Assembly: GCA_030248225.1 (NCBI GenBank)
Contig: JASANE010003215.1
Coordinates: forward strand, 1 to 64,000
Direction: 5' to 3'
DNA: 64,000 nt
Origin: Trileptium ribeirensis
Taxonomy: Eukaryota > Nematoda > Enoplea > Enoplida > Thoracostomopsidae
Position 1 is the stretch's first letter. Every line of letters starts with the position of its first letter. Of this stretch, positions 22,813 to 34,625 are shown one piece after another. The notes under the pieces are model-generated. The model did no database searches. It was not told where the DNA came from and was given only the letters and a program-made list of their open reading frames with translations. A program made the translations under genes and the position numbers.

Positions 22813-25371
22813 TGTTGTTACTGCGATATTTTGGCATGTTATTCACTGTATAAAATTTTAAACATGAATCATTTACCAAATCGAAATGGGGCATGTCTTC
22901 ATATATTTGTGAGCTCTTGAGCGTCTTAACGTATAATTATAAGCGATATCTTATATGAGTGCAACTCTTTAAATGATCTAGATGGGGTTATGCTATTTAA
23001 AACAACGAATAATCGAAATGAAAAATTTTTTTCAGTTTATATTAATCCATTAACAGCTGAACTCAAATTTGTTCATCGTGCAATGTTTGCAGACCCAAGC
23101 TCTTCCCGCGGGCCGAATTCTGATTGTACAAGCGATAGCGACATATGCTAACCAATCTTTAGAGCTGTTGACCGGTTACTTAAGGAACAACACAAATCGA
23201 ACGACTGACGACACATTTGGAAACGCTCATCATACGACAAACTCAGTCAATACAAGACTGAACATTGTGCATTGGTGCTATTTGATACCAAACTTCAATA
23301 GTTGGTTAATTGTTTAAAATACCCAATCTTGTATTTTGTAATGAAAATTAACCTTTAAAAGCCGAAAAAAATTAAAAAGAAACCAGTAAGTATATTCATT
23401 CTTCCGAGATTTTTGCAGAGAATTTTTTCTCTTACGACTTTAAAATAATTATATCATAATAGCACTAGTGATAAATGTAAATCAAGATAAGATAGTTCAG
23501 CAAACCTGGCTTGAAAATCAAACGAACAAAAAGATATTTATACAAATATAAGTAAATTTCACCGTCTTTGAATTAATGGGATATGAGACGTCAAAACGTG
23601 CCACGTACTCAAGATGGTTTTCCAAATCAATGCCTTCTACAAAAACAAAACACCAATGACAATCATATTGAGGCACTTCTTTAATCCACAATGATAGGCT
23701 CAATCCGCTTTGAACCGATGTGAAATTGAGTGTATGAAGAAGATTTTAATACAACGACACCATTCAATTTCGACATCTTGTAATGAATATTCAGCAGCTA
23801 TGACTAAAATAATATATTATGATGAAAAATGAACCAGTGGCAATAATTTGACATGTGTTTCACCATGGATAAATATTTAAATCTCGAACAACATTCAAGT
23901 CGATTAGTTAATATAATGTATATTTAACGATTCGACATGCTCATAAGACGAAGTACCATACGTGATAGTTAATTAAATAAATATGCCACGGTACGGCACC
24001 TGGAAAATTTATTACACATAGTTTGATGGCAAATTTGTTGCAGACAATCTACAAAGAACTTTTGGAGTTTTATAACTGGTTAAGTCAAATCCAGGCTGTC
24101 GGCTTGCTTCGGGTAATGATTGTGATAAATAAAGAATATTGCCCTTTAATATCCACGCGTTTTTACCAATTGCGGGCCAAAAACATTGAACAACCTCAGG
24201 GCTGTGAATGTTTTTCAACAACGAGCCCAGATTGCACTGTTGAGGCATCTAATAAATTTTTGTCGCAAAATATCCGGTGACCGGTTCGACTTCGCAGTGA
24301 AATATGCAGTAGGGAGTGATTGCAGCTATTGCAGTATGCTAAATATAATTTGTTTGCTCATAGCTGTAAATGACCTGGCTAAAAATTTATCTCCGATGAG
24401 TTTAGTCAACAGGTAAATTCAACCACTGATTATATGCGTCTTTTTAAAAGAATTGCGGCTACATAGAACAAATAGCTTAAAACTATGGCATTTAATGGTT
24501 ACTAAGGGCACATGCTGACACACTGTAAAACACATAAACCGTTTCCTGAACCTAAGCCCAATTCATAGTATTAAGCGCAAACTCAAGATAGATCATTATA
24601 TCCATGTCTTCACTTTTGCCGCGTTAAGTAGCGCCAGTTCGTGAAGGTTTCTTCAGAAGAATACGACTCTTCTCATCATCAACTTCGACCGTATCTCAGC
24701 TCCAGGTTTTGAAAGGATCATAATATTTTTAATAAAATTTGTTACAATCTCCCAATTTTGTAAAGATGTTTTAAGAAAACTTTGCCTCCACCCTATCCCA
24801 AGTTATGATAGCAGTATAATGACCCCAAAATAGGGTACGAGTCGGAAAAAAATTTTTATCCATAATACCGTGACCTCCTCCAAAAAATCAAAAAATGAGC
24901 AAAAAGACGGCGACACGGTTCGTGCCATGCTGAGCGCGCTCATGTGTGGCGGTGGAGAGAAGCGCTATGCTCTTCTTAAAACCACATAAAATAAAGTTTT
25001 GGTGCAAGTAAGTCGATACATCGGTACTCATTAAAAGCAGTAATATAATTGAATATGAATCGCAATAATTTTTTGTAGCGTCTATGTTTCTGGAATGGTG
25101 GATGTAGCTATTTTTTGAGTTGCGACAAAGCTTCTGGGAATTAAAAATAAGAATAATTGTGTATCTGGGCTAGTTATGAGTTCCATAACTATTTTTATAT
25201 GCATAAAATTAAATTAAATCATTTAGTTTGGATGTTTTATAGCGAGTGAGCCAGTGTAACTAAATTTTCACAATGCACGAAACGCCACGTAGGGCGCATA
25301 TAGTATTCATCTTACTTTAATGGCGCTGTAAAACAATAAACGATAAAATCAAAACCGTATTTTTACGCCAC

Positions 25372-26135
25372 ATTGAACCCAAATGCTGATATTGTCATGG
25401 ATATTTCGACCTTAGATGAAATATTTTAGCAAAAAATGTTCGCGGTCCCCTTTTATCTGAATAAATAGAGTATTAGTATGAGAATAACAGGTTATAACAT
25501 TGTATAATGAGACACAAAACCCAGATATTGTAGATTCCATACTGTATAAAATCAAATTTTTATTCTATAATGAAACTCAATATTGATATTATCATGCATA
25601 TTTTCACGATAAATGCGTTATTTTAGTTAAAATGTTCTTGATACTGGTTTATCTGAATAAGAAAAGTATTAATATGAGAATAGCAGGTTTTATCAGTGTT
25701 GAATGAGACCGAAAATCCAAATATGTTAGATCCTATACTAGGCCCAAGTAACCCTGAGGGGCGAAAATAAAATTGCTGACCATGCCTTTCTCGATATACT
25801 AAGTCTTAACTTTAGTCTTAGCCTAAGCTAAGGTCGTTATCTGAGACATACACTAAGCCTAAACATAAGTCGGGGGGCTGCCAACTCCCGACCCCTCTCT
25901 AAGCTGTTCTTTTTTGTAACGTTATGATGTAACGTGCCTCATGGTGACTTTGAACCAAATGTTAATATTGTCACATATATTTTGATGATAGATGAGTTAT
26001 TTTAGTTAAAATATTCGCGGTACCGTTTTATCTGAATAAATATATAACAGATGTATGAAAATAACAGGTGTTATCATTATGGAATGACACCCATAAGCCA
26101 AATATTTTACACCTCATGCTGTATAGATATCGCAG
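25372..26135. repeat. Tandem repeat of about 190-197 bp, three copies, interrupted
   Basis: Copies near 25372-25560, 25569-25740 and 25951-26135 share TGAACCCAAATG, GATATTGTCATG, TTATTTTAG, TGTTCGCGGT, TTTATCTGAATAA, TATGAGAATAACAGG and ATCCTATACT in order. The spacing between copies one and two is 197 bp. Copies two and three are separated by a TIR-bearing insertion. Confidence 0.8.
25741..25953. mobile_element. Short TIR element (TAAGCC family copy 2) inserted in the tandem repeat
   Basis: AAGTAACCCTGAGGGGCG (25746-25763) and its inverse at 25933-25950 match at 14 of 18 positions. The interior holds TAAGCC-rich sequence (25795-25865) and GGGGGGCTGCCAACTCCCGA. It has no coding capacity. It sits exactly where the third repeat copy should begin, so it moved in after the array formed. 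Confidence 0.6.
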
Positions 26136-26989
26136 TATTCGTCTGTAACTTGACAATAGCTTGAACCATTTTGGTATACACCTTTTGCATTGTTTGTAGT
26201 CATAGAGAATGTATACATATAACGTGAAAGTTGGAAACCCTGGATCGCTTCTAACCAGAGCCGCGTCCGCCCGCCGTTCCCTCAATTTAAACGCGTCAGA
26301 TGCTATAGAGGCCTCGGCACAAATTATTTTGTGGCGTTTACAAGTTTGTAAACGTTGCATTAACTATTAGCTATGGCGCTGTACTAATTTACTCAGCGAA
26401 GTTTTCTTCCTTTTGAAACGCAACATCAAGGTTCCTTCAGTACATGACGCATTCTTCTCCTGTAATGCGACAATTTAACATATATTGTATTTTTAATATA
26501 AAATACTCATGTCGCTGTTAAGAGAAACGAATTACATTGTTTACCTATTGCTAAAACATCTTTATTTTCTGTTGAAATGGTATAATAGTAATCGAATAAG
26601 CCAAAAAGCCTGGAAACCACAATATTTCCTTAATTTCTTGGGTTTTTCTCTATTAAGTCATATCGACTTATATTTTACGTAAAAATGGAGTGCATCTAGA
26701 TTATGTAGTTTTTACTACACTACGCTGTTTTATATAAGAATATCTTTTATAGTTACTGCAGTACTACTGCCCAAACATGAAGTATAAAATAATGTTTGAA
26801 GATAAATATACTAGGACATACCATTTACACCATTTCATTCCTGTGGTACCAATATAACTTTGTTTTCGACAACTAACAAGTGAAACTTTAGTCACGCACA
26901 GACTTCGGTTTACAACGGGTCTCTGGCAGAATCTTGATGGTGTTTCTTCTGGCGTCTTTTAAAGTAGACCACGTGTCTAGCAGTATACG

Positions 26990-27200
26990 AGGTTCGCCGA
27001 GGGAGAGTGCCAGTGTCACTCCAAATTTTTACCATTTTCACCCTGTTTTGGCAAGGTAGGCTGTTCAGGCGCGTAGGGAATTCCGGGGAGATACAGGTTT
27101 CCCGGGGGCGCAAGGTAGAATGGTACCTTCAAAGGGATAGATTAGGGCCTCGGGAAGGTTGTCCTAGGCCTCATAAAGCAGCCCTCACAACCCCTGCTTC
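26990..27200. repeat. GC/AT-composite dispersed repeat, copy 4 (short)
   Basis: A short AT core (CTCCAAATTTTTACCATTTT, CACCCTGTTTTGGC) is followed by a G-rich block (AGGCGCGTAGGG, TTCCCGGGGGCGC). It fits the family layout but is shorter. Confidence 0.45.
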
Positions 27201-27209
27201 GGCCTGTAT

Positions 27210-27285
27210 AATATATTTTATATATGTACATGTATATGTATATGTATGGTATTATACATAGACATATTTATGTATATATCCACCA
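27210..27285. repeat. TATG/TA microsatellite
   Basis: Repeated TATATG and TGTATA units run from 27215 to about 27280. Confidence 0.7.
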
Positions 27286-29788
27286 TGACCAAACATTTAG
27301 CGGTTTGTGCTCATTTGTCAGTCCAAATTTGGATTTTCTATGCGAGCGCCCTTATGAATTTTATGCTACTATAAAGTTTCTTTATAAAGATGACGTCCAT
27401 ATTTTCCACGTAACGGGTTAAATCAGTGATGAGTACGGCTTAAAAATTGACCGTTCTAAAATACTGTTTTTTTTTTTGAAATATCCTGTACATGACCAAA
27501 AACGATATAGTTGGAGATTGCGAAACTATAATATTCGAAAATAGCTATAATTTGCATAAATAGAGAGTATTTTAAGACCGATGAACACTATAATGGGGTA
27601 TGTTTACACCCGCGAAGCATAATTTACGAAATATGATGCCGTCCTGCTCATAGCTCCACGAGGGAAACAGGTTTGGCGCTGTGCTCGAATGCTTAAAAAC
27701 AACCCATAGACATAACTACAGCCACTGCATAAGAGTAGCATGGCAGATAAAGCATCTCCACCATTAGGATCTTAGCAAACAAATAGAAAAACTGTTACTG
27801 GGATTAATATAGCAAATTGTTACATACTTTATCAGTCTTTACCATGATCACATATGATGGCAATGGGGCAGGACCGTTACCAAGAGATCACAGGATTCCG
27901 CGTCGCCTTCCCTGCCATTTCCGGAAGGATAATTGAAATGCAAAAACACATTTCTTTATTCCAGGTGTTTTTAAATTGGGCCACGCCTAGCATATCCTCT
28001 TAAAAGCTTCCGCCTACGCCCATGCAATAGGCATATTTGGACCGATAATAATGCCAATTTTGCTGTTAAAACCTTTAACTTGCGGGTGGCGTAAATCGGT
28101 TGCTTTCTATGTTTGGTAGGAACATCTGGAGAGCAGAGTACTAACTTGTATATCAGACGAACAGTGATTTGTCGGTAAATGCAAAAATAGTTAATTTCAT
28201 GACGTGTAGCCCATCCTATATATTTTGTGCGAAACGGTATAATATTCATTCAGAACAGGTGGGCTTTTGAAAAAAATAAAGACACCTGTTTTATTGTGGA
28301 ATCATCTTGTATCTGATTATAGCTTAGTGGCAACGCTATCACTAGGCAACAAATCGATAGTCTTTACCGCGTCTATAGCATAACAGTAGATATTTTAGAA
28401 ATACGCTTCAAGTTTTAGCTAACACGAAGAAATAAATACCTCAAACAATTACCTAAGCTAAGTAAATTTTGAAAACGCGCTGTTGAATCGAATTGTTTTT
28501 TGTTTGTTATACTATTATTAGTTTCAAATTTCGCACAATTTTTGTCGAAAGAACGCTAGGCATCATAATAAGCATAACTAAATTGAAATATCTAACTAAA
28601 TTGAATATCAAGTTTCAATAAAATACCGTCGTTTCTGGCAGTGGCTCGTTGAATTGTAGCTTAAATTTATCAGTGGCGTTGGAATGGTGGGGATCGGGGA
28701 GAATGTGCCGAACCCTTTAGATTTTTTTGTTGATGTACTTTACCCTTACAATCCGTCCCACACATTTTAGGGGTTGGACAGCCAAGTTGGAATACGTTCC
28801 AATGTTACGGAAATTTATTAAAATTAAATTTTTTAATTTAATAAGTTTCATGACGACCATTAAAACCACAAATAAAATACATTTAGCAAATTTATATGAT
28901 GGTTGAAAACAAATGAGACAAAATTTTTTAACTAAAAAGGCGCTTTGAATATTAGAAAAATTGCTCTAGAGATTGAAGAAATGTTTTATTGCAAATGTTC
29001 CAACTTTCCAGAATAAAGTATTTGTAAGTTTTAATAATTATATTTTGTGCTTTGTTATAGCAATAAATTCAAGGACAGTATTATCCTCTTTGAGTACAGA
29101 GCGGAAGGCATCATGTCTGCTGTCTGTTGTAGGTTGGTTTGGCCGTCGAAAAGCAAACGCCTAGTTGTGTTTTAAAGCTACTTAAAATTAAATGCGTCGC
29201 AAGAGTTCATAACGTTTAAAATACATACCAATGTTGAAACGAACTACACATATTTAATTATAAAACGTGTTATGTTAAGAAAATGGCTAATGCACAATCT
29301 GGCCCAACCACATAGAATTCAGGCTTATTTTTATGTTCAATGTAAATATCCGTTGTAATATAACAAACGTTTGTGAATCAACTCGAATTGATACCAGGCT
29401 CTTCAACTATCAGCATCTTCACGCTTATACACCAGGCTGAGAAGTTAACGAATATAACAATCGTGAGCCAGTTTTACAAAAACGTGGAGTTGCAAAACTC
29501 TGGCGTTTTAAAGAAACGACTTCAAAAGATAGGTCTCAGCAGATTTCTTTATTACGCTTTATTAAGTGCAGATCAGAGTTAAGTAGGATCTGTCCTTCCC
29601 CACCGAATTACTGTTGGGATTAGTAGCTGGTTGTACATAACCCAGTGTAAATACCAATTTTATAAATAATTTTGTGATTTAGCAACAAACTGTTTTCGCT
29701 ATTGTCACAGCCTAAGTCTGTGACGTTGTTTTTATATTTTTTTAACAAACTATGCACTGGAAGCTTGCACTGCATAGGCGCAAATCCT

Positions 29789-29820
29789 GGGGGGGGCCGG
29801 GGGGGGGCCCCGGCCCCCCC
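29789..29820. repeat. G/C-only hairpin next to the hAT left end
   Basis: GGGGGGCCGGGG and CCCCGGCCCCCC are perfect inverted arms around a short G-rich loop. G-rich stretches just inside the terminus are common in this hAT group. Confidence 0.8.
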
Positions 29821-29912
29821 AATAATTCGCTGTGCCGACAGCAAAAATTTCACGTATCTACTGGACCAAATCTCAAATCGCAAAATTAATGTTTCTAAAA
29901 TGTGATTAAAAT

Positions 29913-31096
29913 ATGAGCGGGGTCTACAGCGGAGCTCAAACACGAATAAAAGCTGACCAGCCGCTTGCGTTGTACGTGCATTGCGGCGCTCACTGCGTTA
30001 ATCTTGTGCTGCAGCAGGCCATTTCTTCGTCCAATTTTGTCAACGACTGTCTGGGAATGGTTAACGATGTGGGAACGCTGTACGGCCGCAGCTCCAAGTA
30101 TCGAAGCATATTCGCCGACACAGCCCAAGCAGCTCCTGGTTCAACCCGTCTGCTAAAGCCGCTCTGCCCCACTCGTTGGACCGTCCGAGGCCCAGCTGTC
30201 TCGCAATTGTTATCACAGTACAACGCCGCCTGCCTTTCCTTGGCCGAACTTGGTGAATTGTTAAGAGGTTCTGTGGCTTCTCAAGCGCGAGGTCTATCTG
30301 AGCGCTTTGAAAAAGGGTCCACCTATTTGGGCCTGAAGATTGCAATGTTTGTCATTGAGCCGCTTGAATGTTTAAACGTTGCTGTTCAAGGTTCTACTCA
30401 GACTGTCTCAGGCATGATCTCAGATCCCAGAGAAATGAGACTGTGTTTCACAGGCTATTTTCGGAAGCACAGGCAAAATGCGAAGAGTTAGATTTGTGTC
30501 CTATAACTTTGCCGAGGCAGCGACAGGCAAATCCTCGTTACGCTGGTTCCTCGGCTGCTCATTGCCACCAAACAGCTGAAGACTACTACCGACAGGATTT
30601 CTACAAAGTGGTAGACACTGCGACCTCCCAGCTTATTGAACGGTTCGACCAGGCCGATTTGAGCATCTATGGCCAACTGGAGTCAGCTCTACTGAGCGGC
30701 GAAATCAATGACGCTACTTCTGCCTATCCTGAGTTATCAAACCAACTGCAGGTCCAACTGCGCCTATTCCGCGGTCAACATCATTACCAAAATCTGAAAG
30801 AGGCCATCGACGTGTTTCGAATGCTGTCACCGGAGGCTCGCAAAATGCTCAGCGCTGTCGAGGAGCTTATTCGTCTTTGTGTTGTATTGCCAGCATCGTC
30901 GTGTGAAGCTGAACGGTCTTTCAGTTCGCTTCGCAGGCTGTTCACATGGCTTAGGTCAACAATGTCCCAGAGGCGGCTCAGTAACGCGGCTGTCTGCCAC
31001 TGCCATCAGGAACGGTTGGACTCACTTGACATTGATGCCGTTACTCGGGAATTTGCGTCGAAGACAGAGATCCGGCGAAATACTTTCGGGAACTGA
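29913..31096 (+). pseudogene. hAT transposase C-terminal half (ZMYM1/TTF-type group), frameshifted
   Basis: The frame from 29913 begins MSGVYSGAQTRIK, the region after the second catalytic block in this group, and continues ALYVHCGAHCVNLVLQQAIS, CPTRWTVRG and LEPLECLNVAVQGSTQTVSG. Near 30410-30430 the sense shifts to the frame that ends at 31096: VFHRLFSEAQAKCEELDLCP, LPRQRQANPRY and the hAT dimerisation region LPASSCEAERSFSSLRRLFT, then RSTMSQRRLSNAAV. The N-terminal zinc finger and first catalytic residue are absent; a stop codon lies just upstream. Transposases of this type cut and paste by a DDE reaction; this one cannot. Its GC content is well above the surrounding DNA. Confidence 0.9.
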
Positions 31097-31222
31097 ACAG
31101 AAGGTAAATACTGGAGTTGATACATTTAACAAAAATTTAAACATATAATGTTTTATGTATACCAAATATGGGTACCTTGGGCCCCCCAATGTTTAGGACA
31201 GATTTGCGCCATTGTTGCACTG

Positions 31223-33339
31223 TATTGCACAGACTTGCTGCGGTCTGAACGGGGAGGTTTAGAAACCCTACCGCTGGCGTTTGCTCACCAATTGAGGGTG
31301 GTTTTCGGAAAACGATTGATCTGAACCCATTTAAGGATAATAACAAAAGCGAGTGTTAGTTGTTGATGCCGTCAAAAATGAAATTATCATATTTACTACT
31401 GTAAGATGTGTGCACAGAGATGGTTACAAGCAATGGTTGAATTCATTCTAAATTAGAGATTATTCCACGATTCATTTTGTTGAAATAAAATCTGCAGAAT
31501 ATATGTAAGACCTGTAGAAATATATGTAGAATCAAATCAAGTCGATTCCAATCAAAATTTCTATTCTGGTAGCATCACTTCTACTTCAGTTCATTTTGTG
31601 CCAAATCTTGTTTAAATAGAATTACAAATCAACATTAATACAAAATAAATTCTATTGCATATACAAGGTAAGAATTTTACGAAGTAACATGTAAAATGCA
31701 TATGTTTATTCATGTAAAATTTTGAAAACAATGTTTCAAAACTTAAGCAATGTTCACTACGTGTTTTCCAAATACGTTTCAACGCTACCATGCACTGTAA
31801 CGCACCTTTTTAGAACTCAACTTTTATAGCTACAAGCCATATGCCGACAGCCAATGTATTCGGGAAGGTGCTGAAAGAGATATCGCAATCTTGTCTCAAA
31901 AGTTGAAGAAAGCGACTAGATTTTCAAAAAATATATTTTAATACCAATGCATGCTTTTCATTAGAGCATGATTATGTCATGCGTTTTTCAAAGTCTATCT
32001 GTATGATACAGGTTTGTTCACTATACCAAAAACGTTTAGCTGACATGGAATATATACTTTGAAGTGTGGAAATTTTTAAATGTGACATCAGACATAGTTA
32101 CTCACCCCAATACAAATTAATTTTATTTGTTTTATATATATACAAAATTTGTAAAAAGTATAACAAATTTTGAGATAAAAATCTCGGCCAGAATCTGGAA
32201 AAATTATTTGTCTACGCGATTTTTAACCACTATATACAGCATACATGTTCATAGTAGGCATTATCCCTTGAGGTGTTGGATGCCTCTTCGTCGGCGCGAT
32301 GTGCCGTTCCCGTCAAATCCTACCCCCTCACACAGGCCATCTAACTCCCCCGGCGGCGCCGAAGGCGCCACAGCCGCCCCCGCAATTCCGCAGACCGGCG
32401 GATCCCCATTGGGGACTGGGGAGAAGTTCACTCATCTTCTCCGAGGACGCCGGCTACTCTCCTGCAACCTCGGACTTTGATCATGATATATTAATACACA
32501 GTATAGGCAAAATCAATATATTTTCCCAGATTTCAGTATGTCACATAATAATAAAGGCGAGGCATATAATAATATATGAGGCATATAACGGCTCTGCAAT
32601 AGCGTTAAGCAACAGCTAGCATGGACAAAATTTTGGACAGGTCGAAGGTTCAACGGCCCCCCGATGAATCAACGACCTTTTAGACGGTCAGCAGCCGGTT
32701 GGCGGCTTAACGGTTGTGTGGCGGCAAGAAGTTTCTCTTATTACGATATTAATTTAATATCATTGTTCGAAAATTACTTGGAAAATTACATATAGAGGCT
32801 TTGAACTGCTTACAATACAACGGCTAAAGTGCCGTTAAAATTGCATGCTGAAATATTTTAAACCCCTGTAACTCAGGGATATTGTCGAACCACTGCCATT
32901 GTGTGTATTGATACAGAGCATTCCTACATAAAATAAAACTCTTTTAACGAACCCTAATATTTTGGCTTTAGGAATATTTTACGGCTATTATAACGCTTAG
33001 GGTACTAAAAACCTGTTCCAGTGGTATTATCATTACAAAGTATTGCGAAAACACGCAGTGAACAGTAATTTATATTTTGAAACGTTGTTTCCAAAATATT
33101 ACATGAATAAACATATGCATGTTACTTGTTATGTCGTAGCATTGTTACCTTGTATTATTCCACATGGTCACGAAATAAACTCCAGATGCCAGGTTAAATT
33201 ATATTTGTTGAACTATATGTCATTCGTTGTAAATATTCTTTTTAAGATTTCAAAAAAGAAACTTAGGGTTTTTCTGATACCTGAGAATCCATGGACAGTA
33301 GCGTGAAAAAATAACGATGACGCTTCAATACAAGTGAGA
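31223..33339. other. Intergenic sequence with a GC-rich box at 32275-32480
   Basis: AT-rich flanks surround about 200 bp of GC-rich sequence containing GGCGGCGCCGAAGGCGCC and CGCAGACCGGCGGATCC. This looks like a repeat fragment; its open frames (32127-32480, 32299-32619) have low-complexity Pro/Ala-rich content and no domain. Confidence 0.35.
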
Positions 33340-33349
33340 ATTTAGGCTC

Positions 33350-33405
33350 CAGGCTTGGCTCAGCTCTACGGCCATGCTGTGATATTGGAAGAGCTGAGCC
33401 AGAGT
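33350..33405. repeat. Inverted repeat GGCTCAGCTCT / AGAGCTGAGCC
   Basis: Perfect 11-base arms near 33355 and 33391 are separated by about 25 bases. Related GCTCGGCTGGGTT and GAGCCGAGTC motifs occur at 48655-48735 and 33760-33770. Confidence 0.6.
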
Positions 33406-33849
33406 CCAAGGCGTGTTTGACAGAGTGCAGTCTAGTGTAACGGGAAATCTTGGTTTGGCTATTAAATGCTCTTTTATAAAGCAACAAACGTACAAACGTT
33501 ATTTTACAGCAAACGTTATTAACAACGTATAACAAGTGATTTTACAGCATAACAGTCTGCCGAAAGCTGTAATGGCAGTGAATACTTCGGCTCGGACGTT
33601 AAAATCTCTAAGAGCAACTTTATAGTTATTTGACGGTTCGTATATGTTCACTCTGAATATTAATGAGTCGTAAATTTTTATTGTTGGGAGCCTTACAGCT
33701 GATGCTAGCTTTGTTATCGAAAGGGCGGAACCGAGTCAAGGCAAAAACTGTTCAAGAAGAGCCGAGTCGAGCAAGAACCACAAAACATGGCTCTTTGACT
33801 CCTATGATAAATATCCAGTAAACTTCTAGGCAGTAGTGAATCCTGGATC

Positions 33850-34625
33850 TCACGATGGAGGGATCCCGATACTTCCGCGCCGAGGTTCCTCCTTCCGAGG
33901 CCCACACCACCCTCCCCGTCCTGAGGCGACGCCCTTCACCCGAAGGGCCACACATCACCCCGAGGCAGCCGAACGAACCCCGACGCGCCGTATCCCCTCC
34001 CCTTCCGAGGATCGCCGCACATACCCCCGAGGCGTCGCATTCCTCCCCTACACCCGAGGCATCGCATACCTCCGCTCTAAGGTACCGCACACAACCGAAT
34101 TGCCGCAACTCCCCCTCTCGAGGCGTCGCAGTCCCCTCCCCCGAGGCGCTGCACCCCTCGGCGAAGCGCCGGCGTCCCTTCTTGATCACGCCCCTGAAAC
34201 GCCGCACCTATCGAGGCGCACCACGCCTCCCATGAGCGCTGCACTTCCTCCCCGAGGCGCCGCAGCCCCCGACCCTTTAAGCACGGCAGCCCCCCCGAGG
34301 AGCCCCTCCCCTTCCGAGTCGTCGCACCGCACCCGAAGCGCCGCGGCCTCCCAAGAGGCGCACTACCCACCCCTAGGTATATCACCTCCTCTCTGCCGAG
34401 ATATAGCACACCTCCCATATGCCGCCAGTCAAGAGGCGCCGCACCCTTGCCCCCGAGGTGCCACAACCCCTCCCCATCCGAGTCGCCGCACCACACCCGA
34501 GGTTCCACACTCCCTGACGCGCCATGTTCCCCCACCAGGCGTCGCAGCCTCATCAGACGCGCCGTCCGCCCTACAGCGCCGCACCCACCCCAGCCCAGGT
34601 GTCGTTTGGATCGTACCCACAAATC
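33850..34625. repeat. GC-rich degenerate minisatellite (CCCGAGGCGYCGCA core)
   Basis: More than twenty degenerate units contain CCCGAGGCG followed by YCGCA and a CCCCTCCC spacer, at roughly 22-30 bp intervals. The block is very GC-rich in an AT-rich window and almost free of stop codons, which explains the overlapping long frames on both strands (297, 196 and 151 codons). The frame contents are Pro/Arg/Thr-rich and Gly/Arg-rich shadows, not a gene. The edges are abrupt. Confidence 0.8.

Larger units (their letters stand above)
21701..25340. other. Intergenic sequence with a MITE remnant, no supported gene
   Basis: Apart from the repeat core at 22296-22312 and the hAT-MITE-like sequence at 22628-22812, no gene is supported. 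The frame at 23069-23317 follows a possible acceptor (TGTTTGCAG at about 23092) but has no domain and no partner exon. Frames at 24012-24416 overlap on both strands and show no family features. Confidence 0.35.
26136..29764. other. Intergenic sequence, mostly unassigned
   Basis: A GC/AT-composite copy lies near 26990-27200 and TATG-type simple sequence at 27210-27285. A GGGCGTAGG-type inverted motif is at 27985-28030. No frame shows a domain; 28973-29164 and 29373-29582 were inspected and not supported. Confidence 0.35.
29773..31214 (+). mobile_element. hAT DNA transposon, internally deleted, with TIRs and 8-bp target duplication
   Basis: The left end is CATAGGCGCAAATC and the right end read inward is CAATGGCGCAAATC. 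The flanks TTGCACTG at 29765-29772 and TTGCACTG at 31215-31222 are a perfect 8-bp duplication, the size hAT elements make. Inside is the C-terminal half of a hAT transposase. The 1442-bp element lacks the first half of the transposase gene, so it can move only with help. A G/C hairpin at 29789-29820 lies just inside the left end. Confidence 0.93.

Noticed and set aside
23069..23317. Exon after the acceptor TGTTTGCAG near 23092
   Set aside because: No downstream donor or partner exon with a matching phase and no recognisable domain.
29620..29943. 107-codon minus-strand frame across the hAT left end
   Set aside because: It reads the G/C hairpin as Gly/Pro and crosses the target duplication; it is a by-product of the element terminus.
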